Of a stretch of DNA of 9,504 nt, positions 1 through 6,069 are shown piece by piece. The position numbers were made by a program, and so were the translations under genes. How positions within the stretch are numbered: the first letter of the stretch is position 1; every line of letters starts with the position of its first letter. A model generated the notes under the pieces. It was not told the DNA's origin and did no database searches. It saw nothing but the letters and a program-made list of their open reading frames with translations. The stretch comes from an uncultured Rubellimicrobium sp. (GTDB taxonomy: Bacteria > Pseudomonadota > Alphaproteobacteria > Rhodobacterales > Rhodobacteraceae): the NCBI GenBank assembly GCA_902805995.1, contig CADCUU010000010.1, forward strand, positions 1 through 9,504. Direction: 5' to 3'.

Positions 1-204
1 TTTCTCCACCACGTCACGCCACCACTGGAGGCGCATCTCGGCAAGCATCGGCTCCCGCGTGACCCAGGGCGCGCGGGCGACCTCCAGGTTGAAGGCGTAG
101 AGCGGGAACAGGATCTCGCGCGCGGCGGGCGGGGCCGCCATCGCGACACGGAAGCGGTCGGGGTCGCCGCGTTCGACCAGGGCAGCGCAGGCCTCCAGGG
201 TCAT
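1..204 (-). CDS. squalene/phytoene synthase family protein (N-terminal part only)
   Basis: This gene begins inside the window and runs off its left edge, so only 68 codons are visible. The start is the ATG read leftward from 204. It overlaps the cimA stop in an ATGA arrangement, which suggests translational coupling. The visible protein holds the segments LYAFNLEVARAPW (about residues 36-48) and MRLQWWRD (about 57-64), which I recognise from the N-terminus of the squalene/phytoene synthase fold as found in Rhodobacteraceae (trans-isoprenyl diphosphate synthases, including the NDUFAF6-like branch). The aspartate-rich catalytic motifs would lie outside the window, so I cannot tell an active prenyl-condensing enzyme from a non-catalytic relative. 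It is probably cotranscribed with cimA. Confidence 0.75.
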   Translation of the reverse strand, partial: MTLEACAALVERGDPDRFRVAMAAPPAAREILFPLYAFNLEVARAPWVTREPMLAEMRLQWWRDVVEK

Positions 205-1826
205 GCGGGCACCGGGGCGCCGTCGCGGACGAGCTTCCAGGCGAACCCGTCCACCATGGCGTCGAAGCTCGCGTCGATGATGTTGGCGGACACGCCGACC
301 GTGGTCCACTGGCGGCCTTGCCCGTCCTGGAAGTCGATCACGACGCGGGTGACGGCCTCGGTCCCCGAGCCGACGATCCGCACGGCAAAGTCCGAAAGGC
401 GCACATCCTCGATGTAGCCCGACAGAACGCCCAAGTCGGCGGCGAGCGCCTTGGACAGGGCGTTGACGGGCCCTTGGTCGCCCTCGTCCGGGCCATGGAG
501 ATTCTCGTGGAAGCTGGTGATGCGCTTGGCGCCGATCTGGACGGTGACGACCGCCTCGGACACGGTGACGATCTGGCCGCGGGCGTTGCGGCGGCGTTCG
601 GAGATGACGCGGTAGCGCTCCACCTCGAAGTAGCGCGGCAGGAGGCCGAGCTCGCGGCGGGCGAGGAGCTCGAAGCTCGCCTGCGCGGTGTCGTAGGCGT
701 AGCCGCGGGCCTCCCTCTCCTTGACGGTGTCGAGGATCAGGGACAGCCGGGAGTCACCGGGCGCGACCTCGATACCCGCATCGTGGAGGCGGCTCCGCAG
801 GTTCGACTGGCCCGCCTGATTGGACATCGGGATGATGCGGGCGTTGCCGACCGTGGCGGGATCGATGTGCTCGTAGGTCGTGGGGTCCTTGGCGATGGCG
901 CTGGCGTGGAGCCCGGCCTTGTGCGCGAAGGCCGAGCCGCCGACGTAAGGAGCCTGCTTGGCGGGGACGCGGTTCAGGATGTCGTCGAGCGTGCGGCTCG
1001 CCCGGAGGAGGCCGCGCAGGGCGTCCTCGGTCACGCCGGTGGTGAGCTGGCTCCGGTACGGCTCCTTGAGGAGGAGGGTCGGGATCAGCGTCACGAGGTT
1101 GGCGTTGCCGCAACGCTCCCCCAGGCCGTTGAGGGTGCCCTGGATCTGCCGGGCGCCCGCGTCCACGGCGGCGAGGCTGTTCGCGACGGCATGGCCGGTA
1201 TCGTCATGGGTGTGGATGCCGAGATGGTCGCCGGGGATGCCGGAGGCGATGACGGCTTCGACAATGGTTCGGACCTCGCCCGGGAGCGTCCCGCCGTTGG
1301 TGTCGCAAAGGACGATCCAGCGCGCGCCCTCCGCAAAGGCCGCATGGAGGCAGGCCAGCGCGTAGGCGGGGTCGGACTTGTAGCCGTCGAAGAAGTGCTC
1401 GGCGTCGAACATGGCTTCGCGGCTCTTGGCCTTCACATGGGCGAAGCTCGCGCGGATGTTGTCGAGGTTTTCGTTGAGCGGGATGCCGAGGGCGGTGCGG
1501 ACGTGGAATTCGTGGCTCTTGCCCACCAGGGTCACGGTGGGGGTTCCGGCGTTGAGGACCGCCGCCAGCACGTCGTCGTTGTCCGCCGAGCGGCCGGAGC
1601 GCTTGGTCATGCCGAAGGCCGCGATGGTGGCGCGGGTCTGGGGGGCGCTCGCGAAGAAGTCGGAGTCGGTCGGGTTCGCGCCGGGCCAGCCGCCCTCGAT
1701 GTAGTCGACGCCGAGCGCGTCGAGCGTCTGGGCGATGCGCAGCTTTTCGGCAGTGGTGAACTGGACGCCCTGGGTCTGAGCGCCGTCGCGGAGCGTGGTG
1801 TCGTAGAGATAGAGGCGGTCGGTCAT
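201..1826 (-). CDS. cimA: (R)-citramalate synthase, CimA type
   Basis: The 541-residue protein belongs to the LeuA/CimA/homocitrate synthase family. CimA enzymes condense acetyl-CoA with pyruvate to (R)-citramalate, the first step of the threonine-independent route to 2-oxobutyrate and isoleucine. The N-terminal TIM barrel carries YDTTLRDGAQ (residues 8-17, with the metal and substrate residues R13 and D14), the metal-binding HTHDD (205-209) and GLGERCGNAN (234-243). The C-terminal part (from about 400) fits the LeuA dimer domain, where end-product control normally acts. Length and the early GAQTQG segment fit the citramalate-synthase branch better than 2-isopropylmalate synthase, but substrate is inferred by family. 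I chose the ATG at 1826 because it begins just before the conserved YLYDTTLRDG and has AAGGA 9 nt upstream; the frame stays open for 21 more codons upstream. The stop overlaps the start of the next gene. Confidence 0.9.
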   Translation of the reverse strand: MTDRLYLYDTTLRDGAQTQGVQFTTAEKLRIAQTLDALGVDYIEGGWPGANPTDSDFFASAPQTRATIAAFGMTKRSGRSADNDDVLAAVLNAGTPTVTLVGKSHEFHVRTALGIPLNENLDNIRASFAHVKAKSREAMFDAEHFFDGYKSDPAYALACLHAAFAEGARWIVLCDTNGGTLPGEVRTIVEAVIASGIPGDHLGIHTHDDTGHAVANSLAAVDAGARQIQGTLNGLGERCGNANLVTLIPTLLLKEPYRSQLTTGVTEDALRGLLRASRTLDDILNRVPAKQAPYVGGSAFAHKAGLHASAIAKDPTTYEHIDPATVGNARIIPMSNQAGQSNLRSRLHDAGIEVAPGDSRLSLILDTVKEREARGYAYDTAQASFELLARRELGLLPRYFEVERYRVISERRRNARGQIVTVSEAVVTVQIGAKRITSFHENLHGPDEGDQGPVNALSKALAADLGVLSGYIEDVRLSDFAVRIVGSGTEAVTRVVIDFQDGQGRQWTTVGVSANIIDASFDAMVDGFAWKLVRDGAPVPA

Positions 1827-2115
1827 CGGCAGGAGTCCTTGTGCTGCCGGGCAGAATCGCAGGCCGGAGTTAAGAAAGTCTGACCCCAACGAGCGTTGCG
1901 TGGGTGGAGGGCGGGGAACGAGTTGGGGTGAAGGAAATCAGGCTGTTGCGCGATGCAAAGGTTAACAGCAGTCGCGACGGGGCGGCGAGGCCTGCGGGCC
2001 GCTGGGCGCGACTCGCCGGTCGGGGGCGTGGGAAGGGCCCCGGCCCGGCAAACTGCCCCTTGAGACGTGGCGAATGGGCGGACCAAGGCCTGTCTTGCGG
2101 CGTGGAGTGCGGAGG
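1827..2115. other. cysS-cimA intergenic region with several inverted repeats
   Basis: These 289 bp lie between two minus-strand genes, and I find no convincing protein-coding sequence in them. They hold ACCCCAAC (1883-1890) facing GTTGGGGT (1922-1929), a palindrome-like CAACG-AG-CGTTG (1887-1898), and a nested dyad with GCTGTT (1942-1947) facing AACAGC (1964-1969) around TTGC-N5-GCAA. They also hold CGGCGAG (1983-1989) facing CTCGCCG (2012-2018), and GGGCC-CC-GGCCC (2035-2046). The AT-richest part, around GTTAAC at 1961-1966, is the likeliest place for a separate cimA promoter. I could not define -35/-10 hexamers with confidence. The spacing suggests that cimA can be transcribed independently of cysS, or that the leader has a regulatory role. 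Confidence 0.5.
1883..1929. repeat. 8-bp inverted repeat upstream of cimA
   Basis: ACCCCAAC at 1883-1890 and GTTGGGGT at 1922-1929 are exact reverse complements separated by 31 nt, 57-103 bp upstream of the cimA ATG. A smaller dyad, CAACG-AG-CGTTG (1887-1898), overlaps the left arm, so the two pairings are mutually exclusive. The element could be an mRNA leader structure or a split operator; nothing in the sequence decides between these. Confidence 0.4.
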
Positions 2116-2134
2116 TCACGATGCGACCTCCGCA
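2108..2134 (-). terminator. 10-bp perfect hairpin spanning the cysS stop codon
   Basis: TGCGGAGGTC (2108-2117) and GACCTCCGCA (2125-2134) are exact reverse complements with a 7-nt loop. The cysS stop (2116-2118) lies in one arm and the loop. A strong GC stem at the gene end suits a 3'-end or terminator structure, but no run of U follows it in the direction of cysS transcription, so intrinsic termination is not secure. A second stem, CGATGCG (2119-2125) facing CGCATCG (2131-2137), would compete with it. Confidence 0.4.
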
Positions 2135-3531
2135 TCGAGAGCGGCCAGTCGGGCCAGGTCGGCATCGGGCCCCGGATGCAGCGAGATGTCGGACTTGGAC
2201 ATGCGCACCTCCACGCCCGCGGCGGTAAGCTCGCGCTTGAGGCGATCCACGGACGTGAAGTCCTTGGAGGCCACCGCCGCTTCCCGGGCGCGGAGTAGGG
2301 CGCCCTGGAGCCGGGCGACCACCTCCTCGTCGGCGTTGGGCCGGGTCCAGGCGCCCATGCCGTCCTCCAGGAGCCCGAGGAGTTGTGCGGAGGCCCGGAG
2401 GCGCGTGCCGTCCCCCTCACCCGCCAGACGGTGCAACAGAGCGATGGCCCCGGCGGTGTTGAGGTCGTCGGCGAGCAGGTCGAGCATCTCGGGCGAGGGC
2501 TCGGCGTCGGGAGCGTCCGCCGCGACCTCGCGCCACTTGCGCAGAGTCGCCTCGGCCTCGCGCTTCTTCTGGTCGGTCCAGTCCATGGGCTTGCCGTAAT
2601 GCGTGCCCAGGAGAACGAGGCGGATCACCTCGCCCGGGATGCCGAGGCCCAGCAGGTCGCGCACGGTGAAAAAGTTGCCTGCGCTCTTGGCCATCTTGCG
2701 GCCCTCGACCTGGAGCATCTCGTTATGCAGCCAGAACCGCGCGAATTCCCCCTCCGGGTGGGCGCAGCGGGATTGAGCGATCTCGTTCTCGTGGTGGGGG
2801 AACTGGAGGTCGAGCCCGCCGCCATGGATGTCGAAGCTCTCGCCCAGAAGCTCGCGCGCCATGGCGGAGCATTCGATGTGCCAGCCGGGGCGGCCCCGGC
2901 CCCATGGCGACTCCCAACCGGGCAGGAACGCGTCAGAGGGCTTCCAGAGGACGAAGTCGAGCGGGTCCTCCTTGAAGGGGGCGACCTCGACCCGAGCGCC
3001 GGCCATCATGTCGTCCACGGAGCGGCCCGAGAGCTTGCCGTAGTCCTTGTAGGAGCGGACGCGGAAGAGGACGTGGCCTGCGGCTTCATAAGCGTGGCCC
3101 TTGGCGACCAGGTCCTCCGTCATGGCGCTCATGGCGGGGATCCACTCGGTCGCGCGCGGCTCCTGGCTGGGGCGCAGGGCACCCAAGGCGTCCGTGTCGG
3201 CGTGATACCAGGAGATGGTTTCCTCGGTCCGCTCGCGGATCAGCTCCTCCAGCGGGCGGGGGTCGCCGGCGGCGTGGCGGCGGGCGGCGGCCTCGTTGAT
3301 CTTGTCGTCCACGTCGGTGAAGTTGCGCACATAGGTGACGTGATCCGCCCCGTAGACGTGGCGCAGCAGGCGGAAGAGCACGTCGAACACGACCACGGGC
3401 CGCGCGTTGCCCAGATGCGCCCGGTCATAGACCGTGGGGCCGCAGACATACATCCGCACGTTCTGCGGGTCCATCGGCGTGAAGACCTCCTTACGGCGGG
3501 TCTTGGTGTTGGTCAGGCGGATCTTGGTCAT
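2116..3531 (-). CDS. cysS: cysteinyl-tRNA synthetase
   Basis: This class I aminoacyl-tRNA synthetase activates cysteine with ATP and loads it onto tRNA-Cys in the cytoplasm. The 471-residue protein shows the full signature. The HIGH-type motif is HLGN (39-42) and the KMSKS loop is KMAKS (279-283). The four zinc ligands that select the cysteine thiol appear as C30 (in VCGPTVY), C221 (in HIECSAMA), H246 and E250 (in HHENE), matching the spacing of the E. coli enzyme. The length is close to the 461 residues of the E. coli protein. The start is the ATG at 3531, whose product begins MTKIRLTNT just before the conserved core. A weak GAGGCGA lies 3 nt upstream. The frame is open for 38 more codons upstream, but that extension is not enzyme-like and runs through a region of stems and a possible leader peptide. 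The gene lies upstream of cimA on the same strand. Confidence 0.97.
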   Translation of the reverse strand: MTKIRLTNTKTRRKEVFTPMDPQNVRMYVCGPTVYDRAHLGNARPVVVFDVLFRLLRHVYGADHVTYVRNFTDVDDKINEAAARRHAAGDPRPLEELIRERTEETISWYHADTDALGALRPSQEPRATEWIPAMSAMTEDLVAKGHAYEAAGHVLFRVRSYKDYGKLSGRSVDDMMAGARVEVAPFKEDPLDFVLWKPSDAFLPGWESPWGRGRPGWHIECSAMARELLGESFDIHGGGLDLQFPHHENEIAQSRCAHPEGEFARFWLHNEMLQVEGRKMAKSAGNFFTVRDLLGLGIPGEVIRLVLLGTHYGKPMDWTDQKKREAEATLRKWREVAADAPDAEPSPEMLDLLADDLNTAGAIALLHRLAGEGDGTRLRASAQLLGLLEDGMGAWTRPNADEEVVARLQGALLRAREAAVASKDFTSVDRLKRELTAAGVEVRMSKSDISLHPGPDADLARLAALDAEVAS

Positions 3532-3539
3532 GGGTCGCC

Positions 3540-3601
3540 TCGCACGGGGTTGCCCGCGGGCTGTTTCGATCTCACCTGAGAGTGCGACGATGCGGCCCGC
3601 G
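3540..3601 (-). promoter_or_regulatory. cysS leader with two mutually exclusive stems
   Basis: In the RNA read toward cysS, CGCGGGC (3601 to 3595) can pair with GCCCGCG (3561 to 3555), a 7-bp stem around a 33-nt loop. UCGCAC (3587 to 3582), inside that loop, can instead pair with GUGCGA (3545 to 3540), outside it and immediately before the cysS ribosome-binding region. The pairings interleave, so only one can form in a simple fold. A small UCUC-AGGU-GAGA hairpin (3570-3581) sits between them, and GCCCGCGGGC (3552-3561) is itself a palindrome. This layout is compatible with control of translation or attenuation, but the stems are short and the region is GC-rich. Confidence 0.3.
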
Positions 3602-3610
3602 TGACTGGTG

Positions 3611-3655
3611 TCAGCAGGAAATGATGCAGCCGATGATGATGGCACGGATCGTCAT
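3611..3655 (-). CDS. candidate 14-codon Ile/Cys-rich leader peptide upstream of cysS
   Basis: An ATG at 3655 opens a short frame toward cysS that ends with TGA at 3611-3613 and encodes [14 protein letters not shown]. Six of fourteen residues are Ile and two are Cys, one being the last sense codon. The stop lies 10 nt before the first of the alternative stems and 79 nt before the cysS start. No Shine-Dalgarno sequence precedes it. A TGATAC hexamer (3666-3671) lies 10 nt upstream and could be a -10 element, which would make the message nearly leaderless, but I see no -35 match. The frame also continues upstream as an unremarkable open frame. Cys-codon leader peptides that regulate cysteine genes are known in other bacteria such as mycobacteria. 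Assignment here is inference. Confidence 0.25.
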   Translation of the reverse strand: MTIRAIIIGCIISC

Positions 3656-3686
3656 GGGGGGCGGTGTATCAGCCCCCTGCCCCCGC

Positions 3687-3707
3687 GTCCACGGGATTCC
3701 TGTGGAC
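3687..3707. promoter_or_regulatory. near-perfect 21-bp dyad, possible operator
   Basis: The outer arms GTCCAC (3687-3692) and GTGGAC (3702-3707) and the inner arms GGA (3694-3696) and TCC (3698-3700) form a symmetric element around a central T. Nine of ten pairs match, and the remaining pair is G opposite T. It lies in the divergent region between cysS and the plus-strand gene at 3738, ends 30 bp before that ATG, and covers the place where the -35 of the possible TGATAC promoter toward cysS would fall. Position and symmetry suit a dimeric repressor site. I do not recognise it as the site of a named regulator. Confidence 0.4.
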
Positions 3708-3737
3708 AGGGCCGCGCGGCGCGCCACCTTGGGGGTC

Positions 3738-4007
3738 ATGAGCCGAGAAACCGTGAACCTGATCTGCGGAGAGCTGCCGGGGACCGAAAAGGTGCCGGGC
3801 GACGGGGGCACCGATGTCTGGACCGCCGCGCATGTGCCCTTTGCCCGCGTGGGCGACGGGGTCGAGGTCTGGGAGGGCGGGGTCTGGGTTCCCATGCCGG
3901 TGATGTCGGATCACGACCTGCGCGAACGGATCGTGGCGGCCTACGAAGCCCTGCGCCATTCGCTGCCCGGTGACGTTCAGGTCACGCTGGACCGCACCAG
4001 CGGTTGA
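3738..4007 (+). CDS. small hypothetical protein, 89 residues
   Basis: I do not recognise this family. The predicted protein is acidic and soluble, with no signal peptide and no membrane segment. It has a Gly/Trp-rich first half with a VWEGGVWVPM segment (about residues 44-53) that reads like a short beta hairpin. The second half, from SDHDLRERIVAAYEALRHSL (about 57-76), looks like one amphipathic helix. I chose the ATG at 3738. The frame extends upstream to 3582, but that stretch contains the dyad at 3687-3707 and does not look like protein. The ribosome-binding site is weak (GGGGG close to the ATG). The gene ends 32 nt before the aminotransferase start on the same strand, so the two are probably cotranscribed. 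Coding is supported by this position and a sensible composition, not by homology. Confidence 0.6.
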   Translation: MSRETVNLICGELPGTEKVPGDGGTDVWTAAHVPFARVGDGVEVWEGGVWVPMPVMSDHDLRERIVAAYEALRHSLPGDVQVTLDRTSG

Positions 4008-4039
4008 CATGGGGCGGCCTGCCGCGCGATCCCGGCGGC

Positions 4040-5224
4040 ATGGCACAGATCTCTCAACGCATCAGGCACATCACGGGCGGCGGCTCGGACGGATGGGACC
4101 TTTATAACCGCGCCCGCGAGCTTGCGGCCCAGGGCGTTCCCGTGGTCGAGCTCACCATCGGGGAGCATGACATCAAGACCGATCCGGTCATCCTCGACGC
4201 GATGCGCGAGGCGGCGGGCCGGGGGCAGACCGGGTATGCGGCAATCCCCGGCATTTCGGCCCTGCGCGCGGCGGTGGCCGAGCGGACGGAGCGGATGACG
4301 GGCGTGCGCACGGGACCTCAGAACGTGATCGTGACGCCCGGGGGGCAGTCTGCACTGTTCGCGGCGCATCAGCTCGTGGGCGATCCGGGGGACCGGGCGC
4401 TGTATGTGGAGCCCTACTACGCCACCTATCCGGGGACCATCCGGGGTGCGGGGCTGGTGCCGGTCTGCGTGACCGCGCGGGCCGAGGCGGGGTTCGAGCC
4501 CACAGAGGTCGATCTGATGGCGGCGGCTCCGGGGGCGAAGTCGCTCCTCGTGAACTCCCCCAACAACCCGACCGGCGTGATCTATGGGGAGGAGACGCTG
4601 CGGGGCATCCAGCGCGTGGCGGAGGAGCATGACCTCTGGCTCGTGTCGGACGAGGTTTACGATTCGCAGGTCTGGGAGGGGCGGCATCTGAGCCCGCGCG
4701 CGCTGTCGGGGATGGAGGCGAGGACGCTCGTTGTAGGCTCCATGTCCAAGAGCCATGCCATGACGGGAAGTCGCCTCGGCTGGGTGATCGCGCCCGAGGA
4801 GGTGGTGGAGATGCTGTGGGACCTGTCCACGGTCACGAACTACGGCATCCCGGGCTACATCCAGAAGGCGGGCGTGTTCGCGCTCGGGCTGGGACCGGAT
4901 TACGAGGCGCGGATCGCGGAGCCGTTCCGGCGGCGGCGCGAGATCACGCAGCGGCTGTTGGCCGGGCAGCAGGTCGTGAGGGCAGCGCCGCAGGGCGGGG
5001 CCATGTACACGATGCTGGACGTGCGGGGGACCGGGCTGTCGGGTGACGACTTCGCCTGGAAGCTCCTGGAGGAGGAGCGGATCGCGGTCATGCCGGGGGG
5101 CAGCTTCGGGCAGGCGACGACGGGGCATGTCCGCGTCGCCATGACCGTGGAGGACGGGGCCTACGAGGCGGCGCTGCAGCGGCTCCTGGCCTTTGCGGCG
5201 CGGCTCGCGATGGCCCCGGCCTGA
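4040..5224 (+). CDS. PLP-dependent aminotransferase, class I/II fold
   Basis: The 394-residue protein is a fold-type I aminotransferase, which moves an amino group between an amino acid and a 2-oxo acid using pyridoxal phosphate. Visible landmarks, in order, are TIGEHD (39-44), GYAAIPG (65-71), NSPNNPTGVIY (172-182, with the cofactor-ring Asn), SDEVYD (203-208, with D204 and Y207), SMSKSHAMTGSRLGW (234-248) with the Schiff-base lysine K237 and phosphate-binding R245, and the substrate-carboxylate arginine R365 in GHVRVAMT. The set is complete, so it should be active. It resembles the aspartate/aromatic aminotransferase superfamily (AspC/DapC-like), but the substrate cannot be read from the sequence. 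The ATG at 4040 leads directly into the conserved ITGGGSDGWDLY. A TTG at 4004 overlapping the upstream stop is an alternative but adds unconserved-looking residues. The Shine-Dalgarno sequence is poor, which suggests coupling to the small gene before it. Confidence 0.9.
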   Translation: MAQISQRIRHITGGGSDGWDLYNRARELAAQGVPVVELTIGEHDIKTDPVILDAMREAAGRGQTGYAAIPGISALRAAVAERTERMTGVRTGPQNVIVTPGGQSALFAAHQLVGDPGDRALYVEPYYATYPGTIRGAGLVPVCVTARAEAGFEPTEVDLMAAAPGAKSLLVNSPNNPTGVIYGEETLRGIQRVAEEHDLWLVSDEVYDSQVWEGRHLSPRALSGMEARTLVVGSMSKSHAMTGSRLGWVIAPEEVVEMLWDLSTVTNYGIPGYIQKAGVFALGLGPDYEARIAEPFRRRREITQRLLAGQQVVRAAPQGGAMYTMLDVRGTGLSGDDFAWKLLEEERIAVMPGGSFGQATTGHVRVAMTVEDGAYEAALQRLLAFAARLAMAPA

Positions 5225-5232
5225 AGAGGTTG

Positions 5233-5259
5233 GCCGGCGCCCCGAGTGGGGACGCCGGC
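5233..5259. terminator. bidirectional hairpin between convergent genes
   Basis: GCCGGCGCCCC (5233-5243) pairs across a GAGT loop with GGGG (5248-5251) and CGCCGGC (5253-5259). This makes an 11-bp all-GC stem with a single bulged A at 5252. It sits in the 43-bp gap between the ends of the aminotransferase gene and the outer-membrane-protein gene, so it can serve both strands. Neither side has a clear run of U, as is common in GC-rich alphaproteobacteria. Confidence 0.7.
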
Positions 5260-5267
5260 TGGAGAGG

Positions 5268-5936
5268 TCAGAAGCGGATCGAGGCGCGGAGCGTGGCGGT
5301 GGTCACGTCCGTGTCGATGTCAGCAGAGGGCGCGTCCTCAAAGTTGTGGCGCAGCACCTCGGCCCCGACCATGAAGCGGTCGTTGAGCTGGTAGGCCGCG
5401 CCGACGCCGATGAAGCGGCCATCGTAGCTGTCCTCGAGATCGTCGCCGTAGAAGGACTCGTCCTCGGCGTTCAGGCGGGCCTGTGCAACGCCGGCGGTGA
5501 CGTAGGGCAGGAAGCGCCCAGCGTCGAAGCCGACGCGCAGCTTGGCGCGGGCCACGGAGCCCACGTCGATGCCGTCGTCGGTCAGGTCGTTCTCGTCCTC
5601 GACGGTGATCTGAGTGCCGTCGAAGTCGAGCTCGGCGCCGAGGACCACGCGGCCGAAGTCGCGCATGTAGCCGGCGTGCAGGCCGTAGAGGGCGCCGTCG
5701 AATTCCTCGTCTTCGGTGGCGTCGACGTTGTCGTCGACGGTCAGGTTGCCGAAGCCGAGCTGGCCACCGACGTAGAAGCCGGTCCAGTCGCCCGAAGCGG
5801 CGACGGGGGCCGCGGGGGTCACCACGACGGGGGCGGCGGGCGCGGCGACGGCGATCGGCTCGGCGAAACCACCGGCGAAGGCGGGCGCGGCGACGATCAG
5901 GGCGGCGCCAGCGGTGAGAAGGGAGCGTGCAAACAT
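5268..5936 (-). CDS. outer membrane beta-barrel protein (OmpA-like/Omp25-type porin family)
   Basis: The 222-residue protein is exported to the outer membrane. A signal peptide (about residues 1-21: Arg at 4, hydrophobic core, APAFA cleavage site) is followed by a low-complexity Ala/Pro/Val linker (about 22-50). An eight-strand-like barrel then begins at GDWTGFYVGGQLGFG. It has alternating strands, very acidic loops rich in Asp and Glu, and a terminal Phe in ATLRASIRF, the usual signal for the BAM complex. This matches the OMP_b-brl family of small alphaproteobacterial outer membrane proteins; no peptidoglycan-binding OmpA domain is present. Two starts are close together. The ATG at 5936 has AAAGGT 9 nt upstream, whereas the ATG at 5945, three codons earlier, has that sequence directly against it, so I prefer 5936. 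The acidic loops would suit a marine or saline habitat, which is inference. Confidence 0.85.
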   Translation of the reverse strand: MFARSLLTAGAALIVAAPAFAGGFAEPIAVAAPAAPVVVTPAAPVAASGDWTGFYVGGQLGFGNLTVDDNVDATEDEEFDGALYGLHAGYMRDFGRVVLGAELDFDGTQITVEDENDLTDDGIDVGSVARAKLRVGFDAGRFLPYVTAGVAQARLNAEDESFYGDDLEDSYDGRFIGVGAAYQLNDRFMVGAEVLRHNFEDAPSADIDTDVTTATLRASIRF

Positions 5937-5962
5937 TTTGGTCATACCTTTGTGGCCAGTGG

Positions 5963-5997
5963 CGGGCTCCCCGAGGGAGAGGACGGGGCAGGCCCGT
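5963..5997. repeat. overlapping GC hairpins in the leader of the outer membrane protein gene
   Basis: In the 133-bp gap between the anmK stop and the outer-membrane-protein start there are CTCCC-CGA-GGGAG (5967-5979), ACGGG-GCAGG-CCCGT (5983-5997) and an enclosing CGGGC/GCCCG pair (5963-5967 and 5992-5996). They could form a structured 5' leader for the outer-membrane-protein mRNA or help end anmK transcription. No clear promoter hexamers were found; TTGAAG lies further upstream (near 6030) without a good partner. Confidence 0.35.
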
Positions 5998-6069
5998 GCG
6001 GGAGATGTGTGCTCCAGACCCCGCTTCAACGAAAGTGACGAATCCCATACCCTCGCTGTTGCGCGCTGG

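Noticed and set aside
318..1883. A 521-codon plus-strand frame opposite cimA
   Set aside because: It mirrors the cimA codons, shows no domain or plausible start signal, and is rich in Gly, Val, Ala and Asp, as shadow frames of GC-rich genes usually are.
2383..3579. A 398-codon plus-strand frame opposite cysS
   Set aside because: It lies almost entirely antisense to an intact cysS with all catalytic and zinc residues; there is no recognisable domain and no ribosome-binding site.
3561..3590. A glycine-riboswitch-like stretch upstream of cysS (minus-strand CTCTCAGGTGAG)
   Set aside because: It recalls the CTCTCAGG end of the glycine aptamer, but the other conserved core segments (GGAGAG and the CGCCGAAGG-type element) are absent and the downstream gene is not a glycine gene.
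3711..3725. Overlapping GC palindromes (GCCGCGCGGC and GGCGCGCC) before the 3738 gene
   Set aside because: They are all G and C, easily explained by composition, with no spacing or repeat pattern to suggest a binding site.
3977..5128. A 383-codon minus-strand frame opposite the aminotransferase
   Set aside because: It is Arg/Pro/His-rich and antisense to an aminotransferase gene with a full set of PLP motifs.
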